From contig NZ_CP082944.1 in NCBI RefSeq assembly GCF_019933155.2, positions 2,110,001 to 2,174,000 on the forward strand: a DNA stretch of 64,000 nt, given 5' to 3'. This document shows, piece after piece, positions 52,029 through 63,235 of this stretch; position 1 is the stretch's first letter, and the number at the start of each line of letters is the position of its first letter. The translations under genes were made by a program, and so were the position numbers. Under the pieces are notes generated by a model. That model searched no databases. It saw only the letters and a program-made list of their open reading frames with translations, and was not told the DNA's origin. This DNA is from Metabacillus dongyingensis. GTDB lineage: Bacteria > Bacillota > Bacilli > Bacillales > Bacillaceae.

Positions 52029-53231
52029 ATGAAGGGAAAGAAAATTCTCCTTTGCGTAAGCGGAGGAATTGCCGTATATAAAGCTGCAGCTTTAACAAGC
52101 AAAATCATTCAGGCAGGAGCTGAAATCAAAGTGATTATGACACGTTCAGCGCGTGAATTTGTTAACCCGCTGACTTTTCAGGCTCTGTCAAGAAATGACG
52201 TTTATTTTGATACATTTGACGAGAAAAATCCTGCCGTTATCTCACACATTGATCTTGCAGATTGGGCAGATTTGGTTGTGGTCGCTCCGGCCACTGCAAA
52301 TACAATCGGTAAATTAGCAAATGGGATAGCAGACGATATGCTGACAACAACATTACTTGCGACAACTGCACCGGTCTGGATTGCTCCTGCTATGAATGTT
52401 CATATGTATGACAACCCGGCCGTTCAGAAAAACATTCTGGCGTTATCCCAATATGGATATCAGTACATTGAGCCTAGCGAAGGCTATTTAGCCTGCGGAT
52501 ATGTCGGAAAAGGAAGACTTGAAGAACCTGAGAAAATTGTCTCTTTAATAGAAGGTTTTTTTTCTGATAAGCAAAATCAGGTTTTAAAAGGCAAGAAAGT
52601 TATGATTACTGCGGGTCCAACCCGCGAAAAAGTAGATCCTGTCCGTTATTTTACAAATCATTCTTCAGGGAAAATGGGCTATGCCATTGCAGAGGCGGCA
52701 AATCAAATGGGTGCTGAAGTTACTTTGATCTCAGGCCCTGTTGAAATTGCTCCGCCTTCAGGAGTAACGGTCATTCGGGTTGAATCGGCAGATGAAATGC
52801 ATCAAGAAGTATTGAACCGCTTCAGTGAAATGGATATTGTCATTAAGTCTGCGGCAGTTGCCGATTACCGGCCGCGCGTCGTCTCTGATCAGAAAATGAA
52901 AAAACAGGACGGATCTTTAACTATTGAAATGGAACGGACAAAAGATATTTTAAAAGATCTTGGAGAGCGAAAAGAAAACCAGATTTTAGTTGGATTCGCA
53001 GCCGAAACCGAAAATGTGGAGGAATATGCCTTAAGAAAACTCCAGAAAAAAAATCTGGATATGATTGTGGCAAACAATGTGACGCTTGCTGGAGCTGGTT
53101 TTGGAACGGATACAAACATTGTGACCATGTATAAAAAAAGCGGAGAAAAAAAGGAGCTTCCCGTGCTTTCTAAGCAAGAAGTAGCTAAGCAAATTTTAGA
53201 AGAAATCAGCCGTTTTAACAAAGGAGTATAA
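52029..53231 (+). CDS. coaBC: Phosphopantothenoylcysteine synthetase / decarboxylase
   Basis: Bifunctional enzyme of coenzyme A synthesis. 400 residues. N-terminal FMN decarboxylase CoaC (1-~185) with the active-site His region ISHIDLADWADL, the PAMNVHMYDNP motif and the catalytic Cys in ACGYVGKGRLEEP. C-terminal CoaB from about 190 with NHSSGKMGYAIAEAA, AAVADYRP and the conserved KxKK-like KMKKQDG. Start after GGGGGAATG. Confidence 0.97.
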   Translation: MKGKKILLCVSGGIAVYKAAALTSKIIQAGAEIKVIMTRSAREFVNPLTFQALSRNDVYFDTFDEKNPAVISHIDLADWADLVVVAPATANTIGKLANGIADDMLTTTLLATTAPVWIAPAMNVHMYDNPAVQKNILALSQYGYQYIEPSEGYLACGYVGKGRLEEPEKIVSLIEGFFSDKQNQVLKGKKVMITAGPTREKVDPVRYFTNHSSGKMGYAIAEAANQMGAEVTLISGPVEIAPPSGVTVIRVESADEMHQEVLNRFSEMDIVIKSAAVADYRPRVVSDQKMKKQDGSLTIEMERTKDILKDLGERKENQILVGFAAETENVEEYALRKLQKKNLDMIVANNVTLAGAGFGTDTNIVTMYKKSGEKKELPVLSKQEVAKQILEEISRFNKGV

Positions 53232-53234
53232 ATC

Positions 53235-55652
53235 ATGAGGTTTGCAAGCGTTATCGTTGATGTGAAAGCGATGCAGACAGACAGAGCATTTGATTATCTG
53301 ATTCCTGAAAAATGGACAGGTTTTATCAAACCTGGAATGCGCGTGATCGTGCCATTTGGCCCCCGCAAAGTTCAGGGGTTTGTGATTGGCATTAAAAATG
53401 AAAGTGAATTTGATCGTGTAAAGCCAATCGCTGAAGTGATGGATATCACGCCTGCACTAACAAAGGAACTGCTTGATATCGGCCATTGGCTTACACAAAC
53501 AACGTTATGCTTCAAGATTTCTGCCTTCCAGGCAATGCTCCCGGCTGCGATGAAAGCGAGATATGAAAAGGAAATAGTCCTTGTTTCTGATGAATACAGA
53601 CCGAACCTTCACCCAAAAGTCCTTCCATGGTTTCAAAGCAGAAGAAGCGTTTATTGGAAAGACATTGAAAAAAGCGACTCTGTAAAAGAATTTCAAATGG
53701 AAATTGAACGGGGTGTCCTTGAAGTTATTTATCAGGTAAAACAAAAAAATAAAAAAAAGACTCAAAAATATATCACTTCGAATGCAGAAATAGCTGACTT
53801 AAAGAAAGAATCAGAGTCTTGTTCTGCGCAAGCGGCAAAACAAAAGATCGTTCTTGATTACTTTATTAATAACAGCGGTATATCTGTGCCGCTGCAAGAG
53901 CTCCTTTTGCATTTGAATATTACAGACTCTCCTGTGAAAACGCTCATTAAGAAGAAACTGCTAAGGGAAGAGAATGTGGAAATTTATCGTGATCCTTATG
54001 AGGACCGTACTTTCAAAAAGACAGAACCGCTTGCATTGACTGCGGAACAGCAGACTGCCATTTCTCCAATCCTGAACTCGGTTGAACAAAACCGGCATGA
54101 TGTCTTTTTAATGTATGGTGTAACAGGCAGCGGAAAAACAGAGGTATATCTGCAGTCTATTGAGTCTGTCCTGAACCAGGGCAAAGAAGCGATCGTTCTC
54201 GTTCCTGAGATTTCGCTTACCCCGCAAATGGTCAATCGATTTAAAGGAAGATTCGGTTCGCTTGTGGCTGTGCTGCACAGCGGTCTTTCTGTCGGAGAAA
54301 AGTACGATGAATGGAGAAAGATTCATCGCGGTGAGGTAAAACTTGTCGTTGGAGCAAGATCTGCGGTATTCGCTCCATTTACTAATCTTGGAATGATTAT
54401 TATTGATGAGGAACACGAAGGAAGCTACAAACAAGAAGAGAATCCCCGCTACCATGCGAGGGATGTCGCCATTTACCGTGCAAAATTTCATCAATGTCCA
54501 GTTGTTTTGGGAAGTGCAACTCCTTCATTAGAGTCGTTTGCAAGAGCAGGGAAAGAAGTGTATCAGCTGATTTCCTTAAAAGAACGTGTGAATCAGAGGC
54601 CGCTGCCCCAAGTTGAAGTGATTGATATGAGGGATGAATTAAGAAGCGGAAACAGAACCATGTTTTCATCTTCCCTGCTTGAAAAGCTTCAGGACCGAAT
54701 AGCAAAAAAGGAGCAATCCGTCTTATTTTTAAATAAACGGGGATATTCTTCTTTTGTCATGTGCAGAGACTGCGGCTGTGTGACCGGATGCCCGCATTGT
54801 GAGATTTCCTTAACTTATCATAAGCATGGATCTCAATTAAAATGCCATTATTGCGGGCATGAGGAGCCGATGCCAAAGGTTTGTTCTGAATGCAGCAGCG
54901 AACATATCCGGTTCTTCGGAACGGGAACTCAGCGGGTAGAAGAAGAACTTGCAAAAGTACTGCCGGAAGCAAGAATCATCCGCATGGATGTGGATACGAC
55001 GGGACGGAAGGGCTCTCATGAAAAATTACTGACGCAGTTTGGCAATAAAGAGGCAGATATCCTTTTAGGAACGCAGATGATTGCAAAAGGCCTTGATTTT
55101 CCAGATGTAACCCTTGTAGGGGTTTTAACAGCGGATACAATGCTGCATTTGCCGGATTTCCGCTCATCTGAAAAGACCTTTCAGCTGCTGACACAGGTAA
55201 GCGGCAGAGCAGGCAGACATGAATTGCCAGGCGAAGTTGTCATTCAGTCCTATTCACCTGAGCATTACAGCATTCAGCTTGCAAGCCATCATGATTATGA
55301 TTCTTTTTATCAGCAGGAAATGCTGACAAGAAAGCAGCATGCTTATCCTCCTTTTTATTATCTTGCTTTAGTAACGGTGTCTCATCCCGATCTCCTTAAG
55401 GCTGTTTCAGTCACCGAGAAAATTGCGAAGCACCTGAATCAAAGACTTTCTGATACAGTCAAGATCCTTGGACCCGTAGCTTCGCCTATTCCAAGGATAA
55501 ACGATAGATATCGCTATCAATGCATGATAAAATACAAGCGGGAAGAAAATCTGCACGCATCACTTAAAATGATTATCGAACGCTATCAGCAGGATATGAA
55601 TAAAAATCAATTATCCATCAGCATCGATTTAAATCCAAATACCATGATGTAG
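53235..55652 (+). CDS. priA: Primosomal protein N' (PriA helicase)
   Basis: 3'-to-5' DNA helicase that restarts replication at forks. 805 residues. N-terminal 3'-end-binding domain (1-~105), winged helix, then helicase with Walker A GVTGSGKTEVYL (about 295-306), Walker B DEEH in IIDEEHEGSYKQ, and the Cys-rich zinc region (CRDCGCVTGCPHCEISL, CHYCGHEEPMPKVCSECSS). ATG 53235 is 3 nt after coaBC, using AAAGGAG in the coaBC tail. Confidence 0.97.
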   Translation: MRFASVIVDVKAMQTDRAFDYLIPEKWTGFIKPGMRVIVPFGPRKVQGFVIGIKNESEFDRVKPIAEVMDITPALTKELLDIGHWLTQTTLCFKISAFQAMLPAAMKARYEKEIVLVSDEYRPNLHPKVLPWFQSRRSVYWKDIEKSDSVKEFQMEIERGVLEVIYQVKQKNKKKTQKYITSNAEIADLKKESESCSAQAAKQKIVLDYFINNSGISVPLQELLLHLNITDSPVKTLIKKKLLREENVEIYRDPYEDRTFKKTEPLALTAEQQTAISPILNSVEQNRHDVFLMYGVTGSGKTEVYLQSIESVLNQGKEAIVLVPEISLTPQMVNRFKGRFGSLVAVLHSGLSVGEKYDEWRKIHRGEVKLVVGARSAVFAPFTNLGMIIIDEEHEGSYKQEENPRYHARDVAIYRAKFHQCPVVLGSATPSLESFARAGKEVYQLISLKERVNQRPLPQVEVIDMRDELRSGNRTMFSSSLLEKLQDRIAKKEQSVLFLNKRGYSSFVMCRDCGCVTGCPHCEISLTYHKHGSQLKCHYCGHEEPMPKVCSECSSEHIRFFGTGTQRVEEELAKVLPEARIIRMDVDTTGRKGSHEKLLTQFGNKEADILLGTQMIAKGLDFPDVTLVGVLTADTMLHLPDFRSSEKTFQLLTQVSGRAGRHELPGEVVIQSYSPEHYSIQLASHHDYDSFYQQEMLTRKQHAYPPFYYLALVTVSHPDLLKAVSVTEKIAKHLNQRLSDTVKILGPVASPIPRINDRYRYQCMIKYKREENLHASLKMIIERYQQDMNKNQLSISIDLNPNTMM

Positions 55653-55715
55653 GGTTTAGATGGAGCGTATGCGTCTAAACTAAATAAAATAAAGACAAAT
55701 CTGGAGGATGTTTCA

Positions 55716-56198
55716 TTGGCTATAAAACCAATTGTCTTGCACCCGGCAGATGTGCTGGAGCAAGAATGCGAACCTGTCACCAACTTTGACAGAAAGCTGT
55801 CAAAGTTGTTAAAAGATATGTATGATACAATGATTGAACTTGACGGAGTGGGTCTTGCAGCTCCTCAAGTTGGTATACCCATTCAAGCAGCTGTTGTTGA
55901 CATAGATGACCATCATGGAACAATCGAACTGATTAATCCCGTTATTATAGAAAAGCGCGGTTCTCAGTCAGGACCTGAAGGCTGCTTAAGCTTCCCGGGA
56001 TTATATGGAGAAGTTGAGCGCAGCGATTTTGTTAAAGTCAGAGCTCAAAATCGAAAAGGCAAACCATTTGTCATAGAAGCAAATGGTTTTTTAGCTAGAG
56101 CGATCCAGCATGAAATCGATCACCTGCATGGAATCCTGTTTACTGCAAAGGTGAAAAAATACCTAAAAGAAGAAGAGTTAGAAGAATTGGAAGGATGA
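55716..56198 (+). CDS. def: Peptide deformylase
   Basis: Removes the formyl group from nascent proteins; metal enzyme. 160 residues. The three motifs are [10 protein letters not shown] (45-54), EGCLSFPG (89-96) and QHEIDHLHG (about 131-139). TTG start 8 nt after GGAGG. It is the short type; pairs with fmt, which adds the formyl group to initiator tRNA. Confidence 0.97.
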   Translation: MAIKPIVLHPADVLEQECEPVTNFDRKLSKLLKDMYDTMIELDGVGLAAPQVGIPIQAAVVDIDDHHGTIELINPVIIEKRGSQSGPEGCLSFPGLYGEVERSDFVKVRAQNRKGKPFVIEANGFLARAIQHEIDHLHGILFTAKVKKYLKEEELEELEG

Positions 56199-56203
56199 TT
56201 GGC

Positions 56204-57160
56204 ATGACAAGAATTGTTTTTATGGGAACGCCGGATTTTTCTGTTCCTGTTTTAAAAAGACTGGTGGCAGAAGGCTATGAAGTTGTTGGGGTTGTAACTC
56301 AGCCTGATCGTCCTAAAGGCCGTAAAAAAACGTTAACACCTCCTCCTGTAAAAGTAGAAGCGGAAAAACAAAATATTCCTGTGCTTCAGCCGGAAAAAAT
56401 CAGAGATAAAAAAGAGCTTGAGCAAGTGCTTGCTCTTAAACCGGACCTGGTCGTAACTGCTGCATTCGGTCAAATTCTGCCGAATGAATTATTAGAAGCG
56501 CCGCAGTTCGGCTGCATTAATGTTCATGCATCATTGCTTCCTGAGCTGAGAGGCGGTGCGCCTATTCATTATTCAATCCTTCAGGGCAAAAAGAAAACGG
56601 GCATCACAATCATGTACATGGTTGAAAAACTAGATGCCGGTGATATCCTGACTCAGGCAGAGGTGACAATTGAAGAGCGTGATCATGTAGGCACTCTTCA
56701 TGATAAATTGAGTGCTGCCGGGGCTGATCTTTTGGCAGAAACGCTGCCTGCACTGCTTGAAGGAAAACTGACTCCCCGCAAGCAGGATAATGAAAAAGCA
56801 ACATTCGCATCAAATATTAAGCGAGAACAAGAGAAAATTGACTGGACGAAAAGCGGTCAGGAAATCTATGACCACATCCGCGGTCTCCATCCATGGCCGG
56901 TTGCCTATACCCACTTAAATGGCCAAGCAGTAAAGATCTGGTGGGGTGAAAAAATGCCAAATAAAAATGCAGCAGCACCAGGTACAGTAATTGGAATCGA
57001 TTCTGATGGCATTGTTGTGGCAACTGGAGACAGCACGGCAATCAAAATTACAGAGCTGCAGCCATCCGGGAAGAAAAAGATGAGCGGAGAAGATTTTTTG
57101 AGAGGCACGCAAATGCAAGCAGGAGAAAAGTTGGGAGAACAAAATGAAGAAAACAAATAA
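56204..57160 (+). CDS. fmt: Methionyl-tRNA formyltransferase
   Basis: Formylates Met-tRNA(fMet) with 10-formyl-THF. I choose ATG 56204 ([18 protein letters not shown]), 9 nt from GGAAGG; an ATG three codons earlier overlaps the def stop and the ribosome binding site. 318 residues. Signature motifs [17 protein letters not shown] and the catalytic Asp region KLDAGDIL are present. C-terminal OB domain follows from about 205. It overlaps rsmB by 17 nt. Confidence 0.97.
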   Translation: MTRIVFMGTPDFSVPVLKRLVAEGYEVVGVVTQPDRPKGRKKTLTPPPVKVEAEKQNIPVLQPEKIRDKKELEQVLALKPDLVVTAAFGQILPNELLEAPQFGCINVHASLLPELRGGAPIHYSILQGKKKTGITIMYMVEKLDAGDILTQAEVTIEERDHVGTLHDKLSAAGADLLAETLPALLEGKLTPRKQDNEKATFASNIKREQEKIDWTKSGQEIYDHIRGLHPWPVAYTHLNGQAVKIWWGEKMPNKNAAAPGTVIGIDSDGIVVATGDSTAIKITELQPSGKKKMSGEDFLRGTQMQAGEKLGEQNEENK

Positions 57161-58490
57161 TGTCCGCGAGGTTGCTTTAGAAACACTGCTGACAATTGAA
57201 AAAAATCAGGCATACAGTCATCTTCTTTTAAATTCCATGATCAAGAAGAACCACGTGAAGGAAATCGACATTCCGCTGCTGACCGAAATGGTTTATGGAA
57301 CCCTTCAGCGCAAGGATACGATTGATTTTTACCTGGCGCCTTTTCTGAAAAAAGCAAAAAAAATAGAACAGTGGGTCATGAACCTGCTTCGCCTTTCGGT
57401 TTATCAAATGGTTTATTTGGATCGTGTGCCGGAGAGAGCCGTATTATTTGAAGCGGTGGAAATTGCCAAGTCACGGGGACATAAAGGAATTGCCTCTTTG
57501 GTTAATGGCATTTTAAGGTCGCTTCAGCGTGAAGGTCTTCCTGCCTTTGATTCAATCAAAGGTGAAGCAGAACGGATTGCTGTTGAAACAAGCCATCCTG
57601 TCTGGCTTGTTAAGCGCTGGATCGCACAGCTTGGAGCAGATGAGACAAGAAAAATGTGCGTGGCTAACTTAACACCGCCAAGCGTGACCTTGCGGGTGAA
57701 TCAAATGAAGCAATCACCTGAGGAACTGATGGACGTACTTGCTGAAAAAGGGATTCAAACCGAAAAAGGCGACCTAACAGATGATGCAATTAAAAGTCTG
57801 AAGGGAAATCTTGCTCAAACAGAAGAATTTAAAAAGGGCTTCTTTACAATCCAGGATGAAAGCTCAATGCTAGTGGCAAGAACGCTTGGATTGCAAAAGG
57901 GCGACAATGTACTGGATGCATGCGCTGCACCTGGCGGGAAATCAACCCATATAGCTGAGATTCTCGAGAATACAGGCTCTGTCTATTCACTTGATCTGCA
58001 TGAGCATAAGGTAAAGTTAATTAAAGAGCAGGCAGACCGTTTGCAGCTCAGCAATATTAAGACAGAAGCGCTCGACAGCAGAAATGCCGACAGCCGATTT
58101 GAAAACGTCCAGTTTGATAAAATTTTAGTGGACGCACCTTGTTCTGGGTTTGGTGTCATCCGGCGAAAACCGGATATTAAATATTCAAAAACGGAAGAAG
58201 ATGTTAAGCGTCTGTCGGAAATTCAGCTGGCAATTCTTTCTTCAGTCGCGCCTTTATTGAAAAAAGATGGTACACTAATCTATAGCACCTGTACAATTGA
58301 TCATGAAGAAAATGGACAAGTCGTACAAGCATTTTTAGAAAAACACAGGGATTACGAGCTGGATCATTCATTAACAGACCGTTTGCCGGAGCCTGCAAAA
58401 CCATTTGCAGCTGATGGACAGCTTCAAATATTGCCGCACTATTTCGGCACGGACGGATTTTATATAGCAAGCTTAAGAAAGAAGGTGTAA
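57144..58490 (+). CDS. rsmB: 16S rRNA m5C967 methyltransferase (RsmB, Sun)
   Basis: SAM-dependent cytosine methyltransferase of 16S rRNA. 448 residues. NusB-like N-terminal domain (1-~135), then a Rossmann methyltransferase with SAM-binding [17 protein letters not shown] and the catalytic Cys in [15 protein letters not shown] and in [15 protein letters not shown]. Start ATG behind GGGAGAA, inside the fmt end. Confidence 0.96.
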   Translation: MKKTNNVREVALETLLTIEKNQAYSHLLLNSMIKKNHVKEIDIPLLTEMVYGTLQRKDTIDFYLAPFLKKAKKIEQWVMNLLRLSVYQMVYLDRVPERAVLFEAVEIAKSRGHKGIASLVNGILRSLQREGLPAFDSIKGEAERIAVETSHPVWLVKRWIAQLGADETRKMCVANLTPPSVTLRVNQMKQSPEELMDVLAEKGIQTEKGDLTDDAIKSLKGNLAQTEEFKKGFFTIQDESSMLVARTLGLQKGDNVLDACAAPGGKSTHIAEILENTGSVYSLDLHEHKVKLIKEQADRLQLSNIKTEALDSRNADSRFENVQFDKILVDAPCSGFGVIRRKPDIKYSKTEEDVKRLSEIQLAILSSVAPLLKKDGTLIYSTCTIDHEENGQVVQAFLEKHRDYELDHSLTDRLPEPAKPFAADGQLQILPHYFGTDGFYIASLRKKV

Positions 58491-58492
58491 AA

Positions 58493-59584
58493 ATGGAAGA
58501 AGTAAAACGAACTAAAAAAGCAGTCATCAAAGATCAAGTAAAACCTTCCATTTATTCTCTTGAACTCGGAGAATTGCAAGACTGGTTAACAGAAAAAGGC
58601 GAAAAGCCGTTCAGGGCTGCACAAATTTTTGACTGGCTTTATATAAAAAGAGCATCCTCTTTTGAGGAAATGTCAAATCTATCCAAAGCGCTGAGAGGCA
58701 AGCTTGATGAGCATTTTGTTTTAACAACACTTAAAACAATCATTCAGCAAACTTCAAATGACGGCACAATGAAGTTTTTATTTGAACTTCATGACGGTTA
58801 TTCAATTGAAACCGTATTGATGCGCCATGAATATGGAAATTCCGTTTGTGTAACTACACAAGTGGGCTGCCGGATTGGCTGTACGTTCTGTGCGTCTACA
58901 CTCGGCGGATTAAAACGCAACTTAGAAGCAGGAGAAATCGTTGCTCAGGTCGTAAAAGTACAAAAGGCACTTGATGAGCTGGGAGAACGTGTGAGTCATG
59001 TGGTTATCATGGGAATTGGCGAACCATTTGATAATTATGATGAAATGATGGGATTTCTTAAAATCATAAATCATGATGATGGATTAAATATTGGAGCCCG
59101 CCATATTACTGTTTCAACGAGCGGGATCATTCCAAAAATCTATAAATTTGCAGATGAACACCTGCAAATTAACTTTGCCGTTTCTCTGCATGCACCAAAC
59201 ACGGAGCTGAGAAGCCGTTTAATGCCAATCAACAAAGCGTATAAGCTTCCTGAGCTTATGGAAGCCATTGAGTATTATGTGAATAAAACAGGCCGACGTG
59301 TAAGCTTTGAATATGGTTTATTCGGAGGAGTAAATGATCAGGTAGAGCACGCTGAAGAGCTCGCGAAGCTTATTAAGCATCTCAAATGTCATGTGAACTT
59401 AATTCCGGTCAACTATGTGCCTGAACGAGACTATGTCAGAACTCCAAGAGAACAGATTGATCTGTTTGAGAAGACATTGAAAAAACGCGGCATAAATGTA
59501 ACGACCAGACGAGAGCAGGGGCATGACATTGATGCAGCATGCGGTCAGCTTAGAGCGAAGGAGCGCAAAGAAGAGACGAGGTGA
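58493..59584 (+). CDS. rlmN: 23S rRNA / tRNA adenine-C2 methyltransferase (RlmN)
   Basis: Radical-SAM enzyme that methylates A2503 of 23S rRNA and some tRNAs. 363 residues. The CxxxCxxC cluster is C126, C130, C133 ([12 protein letters not shown]), with GIGEPFDN and a C-terminal catalytic Cys in [10 protein letters not shown]. It starts 2 nt after rsmB. This is housekeeping RlmN, not Cfr, by overall form and position. Confidence 0.96.
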   Translation: MEEVKRTKKAVIKDQVKPSIYSLELGELQDWLTEKGEKPFRAAQIFDWLYIKRASSFEEMSNLSKALRGKLDEHFVLTTLKTIIQQTSNDGTMKFLFELHDGYSIETVLMRHEYGNSVCVTTQVGCRIGCTFCASTLGGLKRNLEAGEIVAQVVKVQKALDELGERVSHVVIMGIGEPFDNYDEMMGFLKIINHDDGLNIGARHITVSTSGIIPKIYKFADEHLQINFAVSLHAPNTELRSRLMPINKAYKLPELMEAIEYYVNKTGRRVSFEYGLFGGVNDQVEHAEELAKLIKHLKCHVNLIPVNYVPERDYVRTPREQIDLFEKTLKKRGINVTTRREQGHDIDAACGQLRAKERKEETR

Positions 59585-59588
59585 CTTC

Positions 59589-60350
59589 ATGGAAACCGTT
59601 ATTGTAACAGACAGGGGAAAAGTAAGGCAGCATAATGAAGACAGTGTTGGCGTCTTTAAAAATGAAGACGGAGATGTGCTGGCAGTTGTTGCAGATGGTA
59701 TGGGGGGTCACTTAGCAGGGGATGTTGCAAGTCAAATGACGATTGCAACTCTGAAGGAAATGTGGGAATCAGCTTCCCGCATTTCTTCTCCTGACCTTGC
59801 TGTAAATTGGCTTAAAGAGCATATCGAAAAAGTTAACTCTATTTTACTTGAACATGCATTGACGCATCCCGATTGCAAAGGCATGGGTACAACGGTTGTT
59901 GCAGCTATATGCACCGAAAGCTTTGCTACAATCGGCCATATCGGCGACAGCAGGGGATATTTATGCAATACTGACGGTTTTAAACAAATTACAGAGGATC
60001 ATTCACTTGTAAATGAACTCGTGCGTTCAGGACAGATTTCAAAGGAAGATGCAGAACATCATCCGAGAAAAAATGTTCTTGTCAGGGCTTTAGGTACTGA
60101 AGAACACGTTGAACTGGATCTGACATCCATTTGTCTGGAGGAATCTGATATCCTGCTTTTATGTTCAGATGGACTATCCAACAAAGTTGGCGAGAGTGAA
60201 ATGAAGCAGACATTAACCTCTCTCGGGTCACTGAACGAGATTGCATTGTCTTTGGTCAATCAGGCAAATGATAATGGGGGAGAGGATAATATTTCACTCG
60301 TCATCGTCAAACAGCCGTCTGAAATCAAAGAGGGTGATCAGACGTGTTAA
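59589..60350 (+). CDS. prpC: PP2C-type protein phosphatase PrpC
   Basis: Serine/threonine phosphatase that reverses PrkC. I use ATG 59589 behind GAGGTG, giving 253 residues (B. subtilis 254). Motifs: RQHNEDSVGVF, VADGMGGHLAGDVASQM, GTTVVAAI, HIGDSRGYL, LLCSDGLSNKV and GGEDNISLVIV, with metal Asp residues in place. 4 nt after rlmN; the stop overlaps prkC by 7 nt. Confidence 0.97.
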   Translation: METVIVTDRGKVRQHNEDSVGVFKNEDGDVLAVVADGMGGHLAGDVASQMTIATLKEMWESASRISSPDLAVNWLKEHIEKVNSILLEHALTHPDCKGMGTTVVAAICTESFATIGHIGDSRGYLCNTDGFKQITEDHSLVNELVRSGQISKEDAEHHPRKNVLVRALGTEEHVELDLTSICLEESDILLLCSDGLSNKVGESEMKQTLTSLGSLNEIALSLVNQANDNGGEDNISLVIVKQPSEIKEGDQTC

Positions 60351-62320
60351 TTGGCAAGCGATTAAGCGGCAGGTATAAAATTCTTCGGGTTATTGGCGGC
60401 GGAGGAATGGCGAACGTATATTTGGCGCGGGATATGATTTTAGATCGCGATGTTGCAATGAAAGTCCTAAGATTTGATTTTTCAAATGACGATGAGTTTA
60501 TTAAGCGATTCAGACGTGAGGCACAATCAGCAACAAGTCTTGCACATCCGAATATTGTCAGTATTTTTGATGTTGGGGAAGAAGACGGCATCTACTATAT
60601 CGTCATGGAATACGTTGAAGGCAATACGTTAAAACAATACATACAGCAATATGCACCGCTGCATCCCAGAGAAGCCTTAAATATAATGGAGCAGATTGTA
60701 TCAGCAATCGCACACGCCCATGAAAATCATATCGTTCATCGTGATATTAAGCCGCATAACATTTTGATCGATCCGCATGGAAATGTGAAGGTAACTGATT
60801 TTGGCATCGCAATGGCATTAAGCTCCACAACGATTACCCAGACAAACTCTGTGCTCGGGTCAGTACATTATTTATCGCCTGAGCAGGCCCGCGGAGGAAT
60901 GGCGAATAAAAAATCAGATATTTATTCCCTGGGGATTGTTCTTTTTGAGCTGCTGACTGGCAGACTGCCTTTTGACGGAGAATCTGCCATTTCAATTGCG
61001 CTGAAACATCTGCAGTCTGAAACACCTTCAGCTAAACGGTGGAATGCTACGATTCCGCAGAGTGTTGAGAATATTATTTTAAAAGCAATGGCAAAGGATA
61101 CCTTTCACAGATATGAATCCGCTGAAGAAATGGAAGAAGATATTACATCTGCGCTTAAACCAGAGCGTCTAAATGAAGAGAAATTCGTTATTCCTGAAGA
61201 TAATGAAGCAACAAAAGCGATTCCAATCATCACGGATTCAAATATGTATGAAAAAACCGATGACACCCTTGTGCGCCCGCAAGAGAATATTGGTAAAGAA
61301 GCATCAAATAAGCCCATAAAAGAAGCAAATAAAAAAGGCAAAAAAGAGAAAAAGAAAAAAAGCAAAGCCGGCAAGATCATACTGACAATCTTTCTTCTGC
61401 TATTGGTCGCAAGTGTGGCCGCGGTAACGATTATCCCTCCGCTGCTTATGCCAAAGGACGTTGAGGTACCTGATTTAACGGGAATAAAATATGAAGAAGC
61501 AGTTGAACAGCTGATTGCAGATGGGTTTGTTGTGGATGACCCAATTCATATAGAAGATGAAGAAATTCAGGAAGGCTTTGTTGTTAAAACAAAACCGGAA
61601 GCGGGCAAAACGGTAAAAGAAGGAGATACAATCATCATTTATGAAAGCTCAGGCAAAGAGAAGGTGGAGCTGGATGACTATGTTAACCGTGATATTAACC
61701 GTGTCCGTGATCTTCTTGTAAGAAAAGGGTTTACAAATATTAAAGTGGAAGAAGAATTTAATGAAGCAGCTGCGGGAACGATTTTAGAACAGGACCCCGA
61801 ACCTGGAGTGGAGGTTATTCCAGGAGAAGATGAACTGGTCTTAACGGTAAGCAAAGGACCTGAGGAGTTTGAGCTTCAGGATTTAACAGGTTATTCAGAG
61901 GAAGCTTTAAATGCTTATATTGAAGAAAACGATCTGGAATTGGTCAGGAAAGATGTTTATTCAGACACAGTCAGCAAAGGAGAAGTCATCTCTCAATCTC
62001 CTGGACCATCTGAAAAAGTACTCCCTGGAGATACGCTTGAAGCGACAATATCGCTTGGTCCGGAACCAATGCCAATTCAAAAAGTGAAGAAAACGATTGA
62101 AATTCCTTATCCGCCAGAGCTTGCAGGACAGCCAGCCGAGGTTAGTATTAACATAGATGATGCAGAGCATTCTATTTCAGATGTGTATGATAAGTTTACG
62201 ACCACTGAAACCACTACGCGTGAAATAGAATTTTCAATTGCTCCTGATGAGAAAGCTTTTTATCAGGTAATCATCGACAATAGGGTAGTGAAATCTGAAA
62301 TTATTCCATACCCTGAGTAA
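60344..62320 (+). CDS. prkC: PASTA-domain Ser/Thr kinase PrkC
   Basis: Membrane kinase sensing muropeptides and peptidoglycan; controls germination and stationary-phase processes. GTG start inside prpC. 658 residues. Kinase domain about 11-270 (glycine loop IGGGGMANVYLA, catalytic Asp134 in HRDIKPHNIL, DFG in VTDFGIAMAL), Lys-rich juxtamembrane stretch, one transmembrane helix near 345-368, then three PASTA repeats (about 372-575) and a C-terminal Ig-like domain. Paired with prpC and followed by rsgA, a known PrkC substrate. Confidence 0.97.
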   Translation: MLIGKRLSGRYKILRVIGGGGMANVYLARDMILDRDVAMKVLRFDFSNDDEFIKRFRREAQSATSLAHPNIVSIFDVGEEDGIYYIVMEYVEGNTLKQYIQQYAPLHPREALNIMEQIVSAIAHAHENHIVHRDIKPHNILIDPHGNVKVTDFGIAMALSSTTITQTNSVLGSVHYLSPEQARGGMANKKSDIYSLGIVLFELLTGRLPFDGESAISIALKHLQSETPSAKRWNATIPQSVENIILKAMAKDTFHRYESAEEMEEDITSALKPERLNEEKFVIPEDNEATKAIPIITDSNMYEKTDDTLVRPQENIGKEASNKPIKEANKKGKKEKKKKSKAGKIILTIFLLLLVASVAAVTIIPPLLMPKDVEVPDLTGIKYEEAVEQLIADGFVVDDPIHIEDEEIQEGFVVKTKPEAGKTVKEGDTIIIYESSGKEKVELDDYVNRDINRVRDLLVRKGFTNIKVEEEFNEAAAGTILEQDPEPGVEVIPGEDELVLTVSKGPEEFELQDLTGYSEEALNAYIEENDLELVRKDVYSDTVSKGEVISQSPGPSEKVLPGDTLEATISLGPEPMPIQKVKKTIEIPYPPELAGQPAEVSINIDDAEHSISDVYDKFTTTETTTREIEFSIAPDEKAFYQVIIDNRVVKSEIIPYPE

Positions 62321-62348
62321 TTGTCTGCAGTAATCAAGGAGGAAATGT

Positions 62349-63233
62349 ATGCCTAAAGGCAAAATTATTAAAGCGTTAAGCGGATTCTATTATTGTCTTG
62401 ACGGAGAGCGGACGATCCAGTGCCGCGGCCGCGGTGTTTTCCGTAAAAACAAAGTAACACCGCTCGTTGGAGACGAAGTCATTTACGATTATGAAAATGA
62501 ACGTGAAGGCACTATTCAGGAGGTACTGGACCGGAAAAACGAGCTTGTTCGTCCTCCGATTGCAAATGTCGATCAGGCCATCCTTGTTTTTTCTGCTGTT
62601 GAGCCTGATTTCAGCACGGTGCTTCTTGACCGCTTTTTAGTCCTTATTGAATCGAATGATATTGAGCCGATTATTTGCATCAGCAAAACGGATCTAATTG
62701 AAGACGAAAAACAGAAGAATGAAATTTTAGCCTATGCGGATGATTACCGCAAAATGGGATATGAAGTGAGACTGACTTCTACACTTGAGGCTGATGGCAT
62801 CGCCGAACTGCTGCCATTGTTAAATGACCGCATCTCTGTATTTGCCGGACAGTCCGGTGTTGGAAAATCATCTCTTTTAAATGTGCTGCGCCCTGAACTT
62901 GCCCTTAAAACCAGTGACATCTCCTCTCACTTGGGACGCGGAAAGCATACGACAAGACATGTAGAGCTTATTCCAGTCGGTTCCGGATTAGTGGCAGATA
63001 CGCCAGGCTTTAGTTCACTGGAATTCATGAATATTGAAGCAGAAGATCTGTCTTATTGTTTTCCGGAAATGAGAGAAAGAAGCGATCAATGCAAATTCAG
63101 AGCCTGTACACATGTGTCAGAACCAAAATGCGCGGTTAAGACAGCAGTGGAAAATGGGGAAATCCCGAAATACCGGTATGACCATTATTTGAGCTTTATT
63201 GAAGAAATTAAGGATAGAAAGCCGAGGTACTAA
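62349..63233 (+). CDS. rsgA: Ribosome small-subunit GTPase RsgA (CpgA)
   Basis: Circularly permuted GTPase for 30S maturation; called CpgA in B. subtilis. 294 residues: OB-fold (1-~65), GTPase with G4 ISKTDL before G1 [12 protein letters not shown] (about 170-181) and G3 DTPGFSSLE, then a zinc domain with Cys and His ([14 protein letters not shown]). Start after AAGGAGG. Substrate of PrkC in B. subtilis. Confidence 0.97.
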   Translation: MPKGKIIKALSGFYYCLDGERTIQCRGRGVFRKNKVTPLVGDEVIYDYENEREGTIQEVLDRKNELVRPPIANVDQAILVFSAVEPDFSTVLLDRFLVLIESNDIEPIICISKTDLIEDEKQKNEILAYADDYRKMGYEVRLTSTLEADGIAELLPLLNDRISVFAGQSGVGKSSLLNVLRPELALKTSDISSHLGRGKHTTRHVELIPVGSGLVADTPGFSSLEFMNIEAEDLSYCFPEMRERSDQCKFRACTHVSEPKCAVKTAVENGEIPKYRYDHYLSFIEEIKDRKPRY

Positions 63234-63235
63234 CC